Shown here: piece by piece, positions 42,678 to 51,384 of the stretch | Layout: each line of letters opens with the position of its first letter | Numbering within the stretch: position 1 is the first letter of the stretch | From: Rugamonas rivuli | GTDB lineage: Bacteria; Pseudomonadota; Gammaproteobacteria; Burkholderiales; Burkholderiaceae_D | DNA length: 64,000 nucleotides | Reading direction: 5' to 3' | Assembly (NCBI RefSeq): GCF_009380165.1 | Contig: NZ_WHUF01000004.1 | Coordinates: forward strand, 186,001-250,000 | Notes under the pieces: generated by a model | Seen by the model: the letters and a program-made list of their open reading frames with translations, nothing else | Databases searched by the model: none | What the model was told of the DNA's origin: nothing | Made by a program: the position numbers and the translations under genes

Positions 42678-44231
42678 ATGACCGCGTATCTGCAATTCGA
42701 CCAGGTCAGCAAGGTCTTCCCGGGCGTGAAGGCGCTCAACGGCGTCAGCTTCGCCGCGCACGCCGGGCAGGTGCACGGCCTGCTGGGCGAGAACGGCGCC
42801 GGCAAATCCACGCTGCTGAAAATCCTCGGCGGCCAGTACAAACCGGACGGCGGACGCTTGCTGGTCGACGGCAAGGAGTGCCGCTTCACCAGCGCCAAGG
42901 ATGCCATCGGAGCCGGCATCGCCGTGATCCACCAGGAGCTGCAATACGTGCCCGAACTGACCGTGGCGGAGAACGTGCTGCTGGGCCGCATGCCCACCCG
43001 TTTCGGCCTGCTGGACAAGCCGAAGGCGTACAAGATGGTGGCCGAGAAGCTGGCCGCCATCGGCGTCGACCTGGCGCCGGACGCCAAGCTGGCCGACCTG
43101 TCGATCGCGCAGCGCCAGATGGTCGAGATCTGCAAGGCCATCATGCAGGATGCGCAGGTCATCGCCTTCGATGAACCGACATCGAGCCTGTCTCACCGCG
43201 AAACCGAAATCCTGTTCCGCCTCGTGAAAGAACTGCGCGCCGACGGCCGCACGCTGATCTACATTTCGCACCGGCTGGAAGAGCTTTACGAACTGTGCGA
43301 CGCCTGCACCATCTTCCGCGACGGTCGCAAGATCGTCACGCATGACGTGATGGCCGACGTGCCACGCGACCGCCTGATCAGCGACATGGTGGGCCGTGAA
43401 CTGAGCGACATCTACGACTACCGTACCCGCCCGCTCGGCGAAGAACGCCTGAAGATACAAGGCCTCAACGGCAAACACGTGAAAGGCCCGCAAAGCTTTT
43501 CCGTGCGCGGCGGCGAGGTGCTGGGCTTCTTCGGTCTGGTCGGCGCAGGCCGCAGCGAATTGATGCGCCTCCTGTACAACGCCGATACGCGCAGCGCCGG
43601 CAGCGTGACGCTGGACGGCGCAACCGTATCGACCGCAGGCCCGTCCGCCGCGATTGCGGCCGGCATCGTACTGTGCCCGGAGGACCGCAAGGAACAAGGC
43701 ATCCTGGCCACGGCCTCGGTTGCGGAGAACATCAACATCAGCGTGCGCCGCAACGACCTGCTGGGCGGCCTGTTCCTGCGCCACAAGCGCGAAGCGGCGC
43801 TGGCCGAGGACTTCATCGCCCGCCTGCGCATCAAGACGCCCAACCGCCAGCAGGAGATCCGCCTGCTCTCCGGCGGCAACCAGCAGAAGGTGATCCTGGC
43901 TCGCTGGCTGGCCGAACCCGGCCTGAAAGTGCTGATCCTCGACGAGCCGACGCGCGGCATCGACGTCGGTGCCAAAAACGATATCTACCGCATCATCCAC
44001 GAAGTCGCGGAGCGCGGCTGCTGCGTGATCGTGGTGTCGAGCGAGCTGCCGGAAGTACTGGGCATCTCGGACCGCGTGATCGTCATGCGCGAAGGCGAAA
44101 TCTGCGGCGAACTGTCGCGCGCCGACGCCAGCGAAACCGAGGTGCTGCGCCTGGCCCTGCCCGACTCCACCGCCGCCCCCGCCGCCACTTACATTAAAAC
44201 GCCCGCACTACCAACACGGAGCATCGCATGA
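42678..44231 (+). CDS. araG: Sugar ABC transporter ATP-binding protein, AraG-like
   Basis: This 517-residue protein has two fused nucleotide-binding domains as in AraG/RbsA. The first domain has Walker [10 protein letters not shown] and a signature region [11 protein letters not shown], with Walker [12 protein letters not shown]. In the second domain the Walker A is degenerate (GLVGAGRSE), with signature LSGGNQQKV and Walker [15 protein letters not shown]. This asymmetry is the normal state of the family. It overlaps araH by 4 nt (ATGA). Confidence 0.93.
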   Translation: MTAYLQFDQVSKVFPGVKALNGVSFAAHAGQVHGLLGENGAGKSTLLKILGGQYKPDGGRLLVDGKECRFTSAKDAIGAGIAVIHQELQYVPELTVAENVLLGRMPTRFGLLDKPKAYKMVAEKLAAIGVDLAPDAKLADLSIAQRQMVEICKAIMQDAQVIAFDEPTSSLSHRETEILFRLVKELRADGRTLIYISHRLEELYELCDACTIFRDGRKIVTHDVMADVPRDRLISDMVGRELSDIYDYRTRPLGEERLKIQGLNGKHVKGPQSFSVRGGEVLGFFGLVGAGRSELMRLLYNADTRSAGSVTLDGATVSTAGPSAAIAAGIVLCPEDRKEQGILATASVAENINISVRRNDLLGGLFLRHKREAALAEDFIARLRIKTPNRQQEIRLLSGGNQQKVILARWLAEPGLKVLILDEPTRGIDVGAKNDIYRIIHEVAERGCCVIVVSSELPEVLGISDRVIVMREGEICGELSRADASETEVLRLALPDSTAAPAATYIKTPALPTRSIA

Positions 44232-45211
44232 ACGTCTCACAATTGAATCCTGCCGCAGCGCCTGCGGTGTCCCAAGCCCAGCGCGTATGGCTGGTTGAAT
44301 ACAGCATGCCGCTGGCTTACGTGGTGCTGTTCGCCGTGCTGGCCGCCACAGTCGAAAACTTCTTCTCGCTGACCAACGTGGTCGGCCTGATGCTGTCGGT
44401 GGCGCAGATCGGCATGGTCGCCTGCACCATGATGCTTTGCCTGGCCTCGCGCGATTTCGATCTGTCGATCGGCTCGACCATCGCCTTTGCCGGCGTGCTT
44501 GGCGCCATCGTGCTTGAGCAAAGCGGCAGCGTGCTGCTGGCGGTGGGCGCAGGCCTGGCTGCCGGTGCGCTGATCGGCGCCTTCAACGGCGTGCTGATCG
44601 CCTACCTGCGCGTCAACGCGCTGATCGCCACGCTGGCGACGATGCTGATGGTGCGCGGCCTCGCGTTCATCGTGTCGAAAGGCCAGGCGGTCGGCATCAA
44701 CAACGACGCGTTCATCAACTTCGGCGACACCCGCATCTTCGGCCTGCCGCTGCCGGTGCTGGTGTGCGCGTGCTGCTTCCTGGTGTTCGGCGTGCTGCTG
44801 AACCAGACCGTCTTCGGCCGCAATACGCTGGCCATCGGCGGCAATCCGGAAGCGGCGCGGCTGGCCGGCGTGCGCGTCGAGCGGCTGCGCGTGTGGATCT
44901 TCCTGCTGCAAGGCCTGGTGACGGCGATGGCCGGCCTGATACTGGCGTCGCGCATCACCAGCGGCCAGCCGAATGCGGCGCAGGGTTTTGAGCTGGATGT
45001 GATTTCGGCCTGCGTGCTGGGCGGCGTGTCGCTCCAGGGCGGCAAGGCGCGCATGTTCGGTGTGCTGATTGGTGTGCTGATCATGGGGACGGTAGAAAAC
45101 GTCATGAACCTGCTGGACGTTGACGCCTTCTACCAGTATTTGATGCGCGGCGTGATCCTGCTCGCCGCCGTGCTGCTGGACCAGCTGAAGACCCGCGGCG
45201 AGCGCCGCTAG
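44228..45211 (+). CDS. araH: Sugar ABC transporter permease, AraH-like
   Basis: This 327-residue inner-membrane permease has about ten predicted helices. It contains the BPD_transp_2 features [35 protein letters not shown] and [14 protein letters not shown]. The ATGA overlap with araG shows they are translated together. It ends the dgoD operon. No terminator is clear in the 26 nt to the convergent PEP-CTERM gene. Confidence 0.92.
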   Translation: MNVSQLNPAAAPAVSQAQRVWLVEYSMPLAYVVLFAVLAATVENFFSLTNVVGLMLSVAQIGMVACTMMLCLASRDFDLSIGSTIAFAGVLGAIVLEQSGSVLLAVGAGLAAGALIGAFNGVLIAYLRVNALIATLATMLMVRGLAFIVSKGQAVGINNDAFINFGDTRIFGLPLPVLVCACCFLVFGVLLNQTVFGRNTLAIGGNPEAARLAGVRVERLRVWIFLLQGLVTAMAGLILASRITSGQPNAAQGFELDVISACVLGGVSLQGGKARMFGVLIGVLIMGTVENVMNLLDVDAFYQYLMRGVILLAAVLLDQLKTRGERR

Positions 45212-45237
45212 GCCATAGCGCGGCGCCGTAAAAAGCC

Positions 45238-45834
45238 TTACTGCGGATACTTGCGGCGGCGCGCAATACCGCCCAGGAGCATCATGCCAGCCAGCAGCAT
45301 TGCGTAGGTTTCTGGCTCCGGCACCGCGCTAATTTGCTTGACGGTCTTGGTTGTATACGAATCAAAGTAGTAGCCCATGTCTTCTGGTTGCATCTGATAG
45401 CCAAAGCGGGTCTGTGTGATGCCACGCTCGTCATAACTGATTGAGTCCGCAGTCCACCATGGGATACCAGCATCAGGTGGGTCGCTGTACACCGTCTGCC
45501 TTGCGCTGAACTCCAAGCCCCCGGCCTGACTGTAGGAGAAATTATCTATCCTGCAGGTATAAGTGCTAGTGTTCGGGCTGCACGCCGCATAATCGACAAA
45601 GTCGATTTTCAGCGAGCTCAACTCGTTCATCGACAAAGTGCCATCGTGGTTAGCATCCGTGCCCGCGAACGTGCCTTTTACTTGGTATTCCGGATGATCT
45701 ACGCTGTAGTAGCCGTTGTAACTAAATCTAAAACCAGTCCAGGTGAATTCCCATTCGGTGGGGGCTGCGCAGGCGACTTGGGTAAAGGTACTGCAGACGG
45801 CCAACAAAGCACCGCACACTAGCTTCTTCATCAT
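45238..45834 (-). CDS. Exported PEP-CTERM protein with an EF-hand-like loop
   Basis: This 198-residue secreted protein carries a signal peptide (to about ACAAP) and a PEP-CTERM sorting tail (VPEPETYAMLLAGMMLLGGIARRRKYPQ: PEP motif, membrane helix, basic end). The tail directs it to exosortase/EpsH processing. In the middle DANHDGTLSMNEL has the D-x-N-x-D-G-x-L-x-x-x-E spacing of a calcium-binding EF-hand loop. The frame continues to a GTG at 45846, but the two ATGs at 45834/45831 give a better signal peptide. The ribosome-binding site is poor in each case. No exosortase gene is in the window. Confidence 0.85.
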   Translation of the reverse strand: MMKKLVCGALLAVCSTFTQVACAAPTEWEFTWTGFRFSYNGYYSVDHPEYQVKGTFAGTDANHDGTLSMNELSSLKIDFVDYAACSPNTSTYTCRIDNFSYSQAGGLEFSARQTVYSDPPDAGIPWWTADSISYDERGITQTRFGYQMQPEDMGYYFDSYTTKTVKQISAVPEPETYAMLLAGMMLLGGIARRRKYPQ

Positions 45835-45988
45835 AAGAGTGATCACTTTCAGTTGGTTGGGTTACAAGATGAGAGTACCGAGCCTGGTAGTCGCTCGGCC
45901 CTCATATTGTATTGCAAATAAAATAAACTTAACCAATGAATATTATTTAATTTACACCAAAATGGCTGACCAGCGTCCCTAACGCCGC

Positions 45989-46032
45989 AAAAAAAAGCTG
46001 AAGACCGGCGGCATGCGCCACCCGTCTTCAGC
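45989..46032 (-). terminator. Rho-independent terminator of the RTX-like gene
   Basis: GCTGAAGAC (45997-46005) pairs with GTCTTCAGC (46024-46032) around an 18-nt GC-rich loop that can extend the stem. The minus strand then reads eight T (45996-45989). It follows the stop of the repeat-protein gene. Confidence 0.8.
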
Positions 46033-46053
46033 CTTGCATCGCGCTGCGCTGAC

Positions 46054-49000
46054 TTAGCTTGCCAGGCCCACCAGCTGCACTCCGGCGCTGCCGCCCGTGA
46101 TGGACGCGGTCAACAATTCGGCGAAAGTGTGCATGCGATCCGCCGTCCACGTGGCAGCCATCTCGTACGGGCTGCTGCCGTGGTCGGCATGCGCCACCAG
46201 ATCGGCGATGCTGATCGCGGCCACCTGCTTGCCGCTGGCATCGACCAGATCCAGCTCGGTGACGTTGACCTTGGCGTAGTCGGCCACCGTGAACTGAGCG
46301 TAGGACTTGCCGCCATCGACATAGTTGATGATCAGGTCGCTGCCGTCGATATTGGCCTTGACGTGATCGGCCGAGATGGCGACGTTGAACAGCTTGTTGC
46401 CGGTGAACTTCAGCACGTCGTTGCCGCCGACCACTTCATGCACCGTGTCCTTGCCGTCGCCCATGGACATCACATAGGTATCCTTGCCCGCCCCGCCGTA
46501 CAGGGCGTCGTTGCCCATGCCGCTGTACATGGTGTCGTCGCCGGCGCCACCGAACAGACGGTTATTGCCCGCGTACTTGTAGCCCAGCGTGTAGGCCAGC
46601 ATGCCGGCGATGAAGAAGTCGGCGCCTTTGAATTCGCTCAGGTGCAGGTTGACGCCCAGGTATTTGCCCAGCCAGTTCACGCCGTCGCCGCTGGCGTCGG
46701 ACGCCGTCTTCAGCGCGTTGCCCATCCAGTCGGTGGCGTCGGCCAGCGCCGTGCCGACATCCGCATCGGCCACGTAGTTGACGCCGCTGCTGATGCCGTT
46801 GACGGCCGTGGTCAGGCCGCTCTTGCCGCCGTCGAGCGCGGACTTGAGCGGCGTGGCGACGTCGATGCCGGACGTGGACAGGCCGGTGGTGCCGGAGATG
46901 CCGGACAGCGCATCGTTGACCACGCTGTTCAAGCCGTCGGCCAGTTTGCCGCCGCTGGCCGTGGCCTTGGCGAGCTCGGCCTTGATGCTGTCGGCCACGC
47001 CGCCCCACCCTTTGCTGATCTCGTCCGTGAAGGTCGTGTTCAGGTACTTGGTGATGGCGTCGAAGCCCTTGCCCGCATCGTTCCAGGCCGCGTTCAGCGC
47101 GTTGGCCTTGCCCACCAGCAGGTGGTCGATCACGCCCCAGCCCAGGCCCATCATGGTGTCGTTGCCGTTGCCGCCGCCGACATAGCTGCCGGCGTTGGTG
47201 GCGAAGATGGTGTCGTCGCCGTCGCCGCCCATGATCACATTGCCCACCAGGTTGAGCTTGCCCAAGTCGCCCTTGGACAGCGCGCCGTACTGCGAGCGGA
47301 TGAAGTTGGCGTTCATGGCCGCGCTGACCCAGTCGCCAGCCGACTCGTAGTCGTTCTCGACGATGGCTTCGGCCGCATTGAACACGGTGATCTCGGCCAG
47401 GCCGATGATGGTGTCGTTGCCGGCCCCGCCCAGGGCGATGTTGTTCTGGCCGGACGAGACGATCAGGTCGTTGCCGTTGCCGCCCATGCCGATGGTGGTG
47501 GTGCCGGCCAGGATCAGCGTGTCGTTGCCGTCGCCGGCGTGGACGAAGTTCATGCCGGTGTCGAGGCTGACCTTGGTGGAGCTGGTGGTCTGCGCCTTGT
47601 CCGAGCCTTCGATCGCTTCGTTCGTCACGCTCGAATAGCTCAGCTTGCTGCCGCCGTTGAGCACGACGAGGAAGTCGTCGCCCGCGTCCGACAGCACCAC
47701 GTTGTGGTCGCCGTAGACGACGGCGGTATCGTTGCCGGCGCCGGTCCAGGCCACGTTGAGCTGGGTGCTGCCCTTGGTGGTGCTGGTGGTGGTCTGGTTG
47801 GTGCCCTCGGCTTCGTTGGTGGTGATGCTGGTGTTGCCGCCGCCGTAGCTGACCATGACCAGCACGTCCTTGCCGCTGCCGCCGATGACGCCGTTGTCCT
47901 TGCCGACCACGGTTTCGACGTTGTTGCCGTCGCCGGCCACGATCAGGTTGCCGTTGACGTTGACGGCCTTGGCGGCCGTGCCGAAGGCCAGCGCGGTCAG
48001 CACGTCGTCGCCGCTGCCGCCCTCGATCAGGTTGCCCTTGCCCAGCGCCGTCACCACGTTGTTGCCGTTGCCGGCCGATACCACGTTGTAGGTGCCGATC
48101 ACGGTGACGACGTCGTTGCCGGCGCCGGTGACGATGCCGGATTTGCTGCCGATGGCGCTGACCACGTCGTTGCCGGCGCCGGTCGCCACCAGGTTGTTGA
48201 CGCCCAGCGCGGTAGCCACGGTGTCGGCGCTGCCGCCGATCAGCACATTGTTCTTGCCGAATGCGGTCATCACATCGGGGCTGCTCTGGCTGGACGCCGC
48301 GCCCGACAGGCCGGCCTTGGACACCAGATCGGTGGCGGCCACGCCGGCGGCGATGGAATCGACCAGGCCGACGGCGGTGGCTGCGGTTTCCGCGTAATTG
48401 CCGGTGGCCAGCAGGTTGTTGGCGCCGACGGCCGTGACCGTGTCCGCACCCGCGTCGCCCCACACCACGTTGCGCGCGCCGAACACCGTCACGGTATCGT
48501 TGCCGCTGCCGCTCCACACCACATTGTTGGCGCCGATGCCGGTGACGACATCGTTGCCGCTGCCGGTATAGACCACGTTGGTCGAGCCGATGGCGCTGAC
48601 CACGTCGTTGCCGTCGCCATGGGCCAGGTTGCTGCCGATGAAAGCGGCCACGGCCTTGGTGGCGCCGCCGGCCGCGCTGCCCAGCTTGGCGCTGACATCG
48701 GCCAGGCCATCGCCCAGGCCGGTCACGATGACGTTGACCGAACCGGCCGCCGTCACCACGTTGTTGCCCGCCGTGTTGACGATGATGTTGTTGGCGCCCA
48801 GCGCGGTGGTGATGTTGTCGCCGCCGTTGGCCAGCACGATGTTGTTGCCACCGGCTGCCGTCACCACGTCCTTGCCGCCGCCGGTGTAGATGACGTTGTT
48901 GCCGCCCACCGCCACCACGGTATCGTTGCCGGCGCCGCTGTTGAGCGCGGCCGCCAGCTTGGCGCTGGCGTTGTTGATGGCGGTGGCGGCCGCCTTGCTC

Positions 49001-50568
49001 GGCATGGCGTCGGCCAGCACCTTGCCCAGCCCGCCGGTGGCGGTCTTGACCATGCCGCCCAGTTCGGTCAGCACCACATTGGCGCCGCCCAGCGCCACCA
49101 CGGTGTCGCCGCCGACGGTGGTGGCCACCAGGTTGGCGCCGCCCGCGCCGACCAGCGTATTGCCGCTGCCGTTAGCCAGCAGCACGTTGTTGACGCCGAC
49201 CGCCACTTCGGTGTTGCCGCCCTGGTTGCTGACCAGCGCGTTGCTGTCGCCCAGCGCCGCCACCTTGTTGCCGGCGCCGCCGGTGTAGGCGATGTTGAGC
49301 AGGCCGCCCAGCACGATGTTGCTATTGCCGCCGTCATCGATGACGACGTTGGCGCCGCCGCCGGCGACGATGTTGTCCTTGCCGTCGCTGGCGGTAATGC
49401 CATTGGCGCCGCCCAGCGCGACCACTACATCATTGCCGCTGCCGGCATTGACGACGTTGGCGCCGCCCACGGCCTGCACCTTGTCGTTGCCGGCGCCGGT
49501 GCTGATGATGTTGGCGCCGCCGGCGGCGGTGACCGTGTCCCAGCCCGTGCCCGTGGTCACGACGTTGGCCGCGCCGTTCACCGTGACGTTGTTGTTGCCG
49601 TTGCCCGCCTTGACTTCGTTGGCGCCGCCGTTGGCAGTGATCGTGTCGTCGCCGGCGCCGGCCGTGATGTGGTTGTTGCCGCCGTCTGCCTTCACCGTGT
49701 TGGTGCCCTCGCCGGCGTCGATCACGTTGCTGGCGGCCTTGACCGTGATGCGGTCGTCGCCGCCGCCGGTGTTGATGACGTTGCTGGCGCCGTCGGCCGT
49801 GACCACGTCGGCGTCCTTGCCGGTGTTGATGACGTTGGATGCGCCGCCGGCATTGATGACGTTCCAGCCGTCGCCCGCGTTGACCGTGTTGGAGCCGCCA
49901 TTGACGGTGATGTTGTCGTTGCCGCCGTCGGTGCTGACGGTGTTGGAACCGCCGTTGGCGGTGATGGTGTTGTCGCCGCCGTCGACGTCGATCTTGTTCC
50001 AGCCGCCGTTGGCCGTGACGCGGTCGTTGCCGTTGCCGCCGGTGATCTCGTTGTAGGCGCTGTTGATGGACAGGCTGTTGTTGCCGTCGCCCAGGTCGAC
50101 GTCGGCCGCCGCGCCGGCCGCCACCGTCACCGTGTCGTTGCCGGCGCCGCCGCTGATCTTGTTGTAGACGCCGACGTCGACGCGGATGGTGTCGTCGCCG
50201 TTGCCGCCGTCGATGCGGTTGTAGCCGCCCACGCGCACGATGATGGTGTCGTTGCCGTCGTCGCCGTACAGGTTGTTGTAGGCGCCGGCATTGACGGTGA
50301 TGGTGTCGTTGCCGCCGTCGCCGTGGATGATGTTGGCGCCCAGCGAGCTGGCCGTGTAATTGTTGTCGCCGTTGCCCAGGCTTTTCTTGGTATAGCCCAG
50401 TTCGCTGATCTTCTTGGCCGCCGCCGTGATGTCATCGCCGACCGCGTCGAACGCATCGCCGATGCCATTCAAATCGCCGCCGATGTCCTTGACGGTGTCG
50501 CCGACCTTGTCGACCACGTTGACGATGGGCTTCACTACGTGTTTCTTTAACCAGCTGCCGATACTCAT
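46054..50568 (-). CDS. Giant RTX-like repeat protein (1504 aa), probable type I secretion substrate
   Basis: No Sec signal is present. The N-terminus is an amphipathic helix-rich segment (SIGSWLKKHVVKPIVNVVDKVGDTV, to about residue 60). The bulk (about 75-1000) is an array of beta-roll repeats with an 18-residue period. One half is RTX-like (G-x-G-N-D-x-V), the other Asn-rich (GGANVV or GSNTV). Canonical RTX nonapeptides (GGAGDDTMYSGMGNDALYGGAG) reappear near 1340-1365. A C-terminal beta domain of about 130 residues follows. This layout suggests a calcium-folded extracellular protein exported by a type I system, but no such genes are nearby. AAGGGG lies 6 nt before the 50568 ATG. It is divergent from the CusRS-like two-component system. 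A large adhesin or matrix protein is plausible. Confidence 0.85.
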   Translation of the reverse strand: MSIGSWLKKHVVKPIVNVVDKVGDTVKDIGGDLNGIGDAFDAVGDDITAAAKKISELGYTKKSLGNGDNNYTASSLGANIIHGDGGNDTITVNAGAYNNLYGDDGNDTIIVRVGGYNRIDGGNGDDTIRVDVGVYNKISGGAGNDTVTVAAGAAADVDLGDGNNSLSINSAYNEITGGNGNDRVTANGGWNKIDVDGGDNTITANGGSNTVSTDGGNDNITVNGGSNTVNAGDGWNVINAGGASNVINTGKDADVVTADGASNVINTGGGDDRITVKAASNVIDAGEGTNTVKADGGNNHITAGAGDDTITANGGANEVKAGNGNNNVTVNGAANVVTTGTGWDTVTAAGGANIISTGAGNDKVQAVGGANVVNAGSGNDVVVALGGANGITASDGKDNIVAGGGANVVIDDGGNSNIVLGGLLNIAYTGGAGNKVAALGDSNALVSNQGGNTEVAVGVNNVLLANGSGNTLVGAGGANLVATTVGGDTVVALGGANVVLTELGGMVKTATGGLGKVLADAMPSKAAATAINNASAKLAAALNSGAGNDTVVAVGGNNVIYTGGGKDVVTAAGGNNIVLANGGDNITTALGANNIIVNTAGNNVVTAAGSVNVIVTGLGDGLADVSAKLGSAAGGATKAVAAFIGSNLAHGDGNDVVSAIGSTNVVYTGSGNDVVTGIGANNVVWSGSGNDTVTVFGARNVVWGDAGADTVTAVGANNLLATGNYAETAATAVGLVDSIAAGVAATDLVSKAGLSGAASSQSSPDVMTAFGKNNVLIGGSADTVATALGVNNLVATGAGNDVVSAIGSKSGIVTGAGNDVVTVIGTYNVVSAGNGNNVVTALGKGNLIEGGSGDDVLTALAFGTAAKAVNVNGNLIVAGDGNNVETVVGKDNGVIGGSGKDVLVMVSYGGGNTSITTNEAEGTNQTTTSTTKGSTQLNVAWTGAGNDTAVVYGDHNVVLSDAGDDFLVVLNGGSKLSYSSVTNEAIEGSDKAQTTSSTKVSLDTGMNFVHAGDGNDTLILAGTTTIGMGGNGNDLIVSSGQNNIALGGAGNDTIIGLAEITVFNAAEAIVENDYESAGDWVSAAMNANFIRSQYGALSKGDLGKLNLVGNVIMGGDGDDTIFATNAGSYVGGGNGNDTMMGLGWGVIDHLLVGKANALNAAWNDAGKGFDAITKYLNTTFTDEISKGWGGVADSIKAELAKATASGGKLADGLNSVVNDALSGISGTTGLSTSGIDVATPLKSALDGGKSGLTTAVNGISSGVNYVADADVGTALADATDWMGNALKTASDASGDGVNWLGKYLGVNLHLSEFKGADFFIAGMLAYTLGYKYAGNNRLFGGAGDDTMYSGMGNDALYGGAGKDTYVMSMGDGKDTVHEVVGGNDVLKFTGNKLFNVAISADHVKANIDGSDLIINYVDGGKSYAQFTVADYAKVNVTELDLVDASGKQVAAISIADLVAHADHGSSPYEMAATWTADRMHTFAELLTASITGGSAGVQLVGLAS

Positions 50569-50640
50569 CTCTACCCCTTGTTTATGGTTTGACACACTTG
50601 CATTAAATCAAGACCAAATGACAGCTCGGCAAACGGGAAA

Positions 50641-50656
50641 ATTACAAAGTTGTAAT
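50641..50656. promoter_or_regulatory. Palindromic response-regulator-like box between RTX gene and regulator gene
   Basis: ATTACAA-AG-TTGTAAT is a perfect 7+2+7 inverted repeat in the 135-bp region shared by the repeat-protein gene and the response-regulator gene. It resembles the CusR/CopR-type box (TGACAA-N2-TTGTCA), which fits the regulator encoded next to it. It could control both genes. Confidence 0.55.
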
Positions 50657-50703
50657 CAAAGGCCAGGATTGACGGCGGCCGGGCCAGCGCCGACAATGCC
50701 GCC

Positions 50704-51384
50704 ATGAAAGCGCTTTTAGTAGAAGATGAACAACGCATCGCCAGTTTTGTGTGCGCCGGCCTGCGCGAGCACGGGTTCCTGGTCGACCATTGCGAAGATG
50801 GCAACCTCGGCTACGATTACGCGCTGTCGCGCGACTACGACGTGGTCTTGCTGGACGTGATGGTGCCGGGCCGCGATGGCCTGTCCATCCTCAAGGCCAT
50901 GCGGCGCGAGGGGCGCAACGTGCCGGTCATCCTGCTGACCGCGCGCAACGAGCTGGACGACCGCCTGACCGGCCTCAACCTGGGCGCCGACGATTACCTG
51001 GCCAAGCCCTTTTATGTCGAAGAACTGGTGGCCCGCATCCATGCGCTGCTGCGGCGCGTGAGCGGCGAACGGCAGAATGTGCTGACGCTGGGACCGCTGC
51101 GGCTGGACCGCCTGAGCCGGGTGGCCGAGGTCGACGGCCGCGCCGTCGACCTGACCGCGCGCGAAATCAATCTGCTGGAATACCTGCTGCGCTCGCCGGG
51201 CCGGGTCTACACCCGCACCCAGATCCTCGAACATGTGTGGGGCTACGACTTCAAGCCGCAGACCAATATGGTCGATGTGTGCATCCAGCGCCTGCGCAAG
51301 AAGCTGGAACTGCCCGACCACGTGGCCATCGAAGCGGTGCGCGGCGTCGGCTACCGCCTGCGCAAGCCGGACGAGCCGGCGTGA
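50704..51384 (+). CDS. OmpR/PhoB-family response regulator (CusR/QseB-like)
   Basis: This 226-residue regulator has a receiver domain with the acidic pair E-D (VEDEQ), phospho-acceptor Asp51 (DVVLLDVMVPGRDGL) and conserved Lys in DYLAKPF. The C-terminal winged helix includes DLTAREINLLEYLLRSPGRVYTRTQILEHVWGYDFKPQTNMVDVCIQRLRKKLE, closest by pattern to CusR/CopR/QseB. Its stop overlaps the GTG start of the kinase gene. The start ATG has no strong ribosome-binding site. A palindrome 48 nt upstream suggests autoregulation. Confidence 0.92.
   Translation: MKALLVEDEQRIASFVCAGLREHGFLVDHCEDGNLGYDYALSRDYDVVLLDVMVPGRDGLSILKAMRREGRNVPVILLTARNELDDRLTGLNLGADDYLAKPFYVEELVARIHALLRRVSGERQNVLTLGPLRLDRLSRVAEVDGRAVDLTAREINLLEYLLRSPGRVYTRTQILEHVWGYDFKPQTNMVDVCIQRLRKKLELPDHVAIEAVRGVGYRLRKPDEPA

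Noticed and set aside
47900..50300. Regular DNA periodicity that might suggest a CRISPR array
   Set aside because: The period is 54 nt, i.e. the 18-residue protein repeat, with no invariant direct repeat or unique spacers and no cas genes.
46129..50550. 1473-codon plus-strand frame and a 651-codon alternate minus frame inside the RTX-like gene
   Set aside because: Both arise from the repetitive GC-rich codons of the repeats. The accepted frame has G-x-G-N-D motifs, a ribosome-binding site and a terminator behind it.
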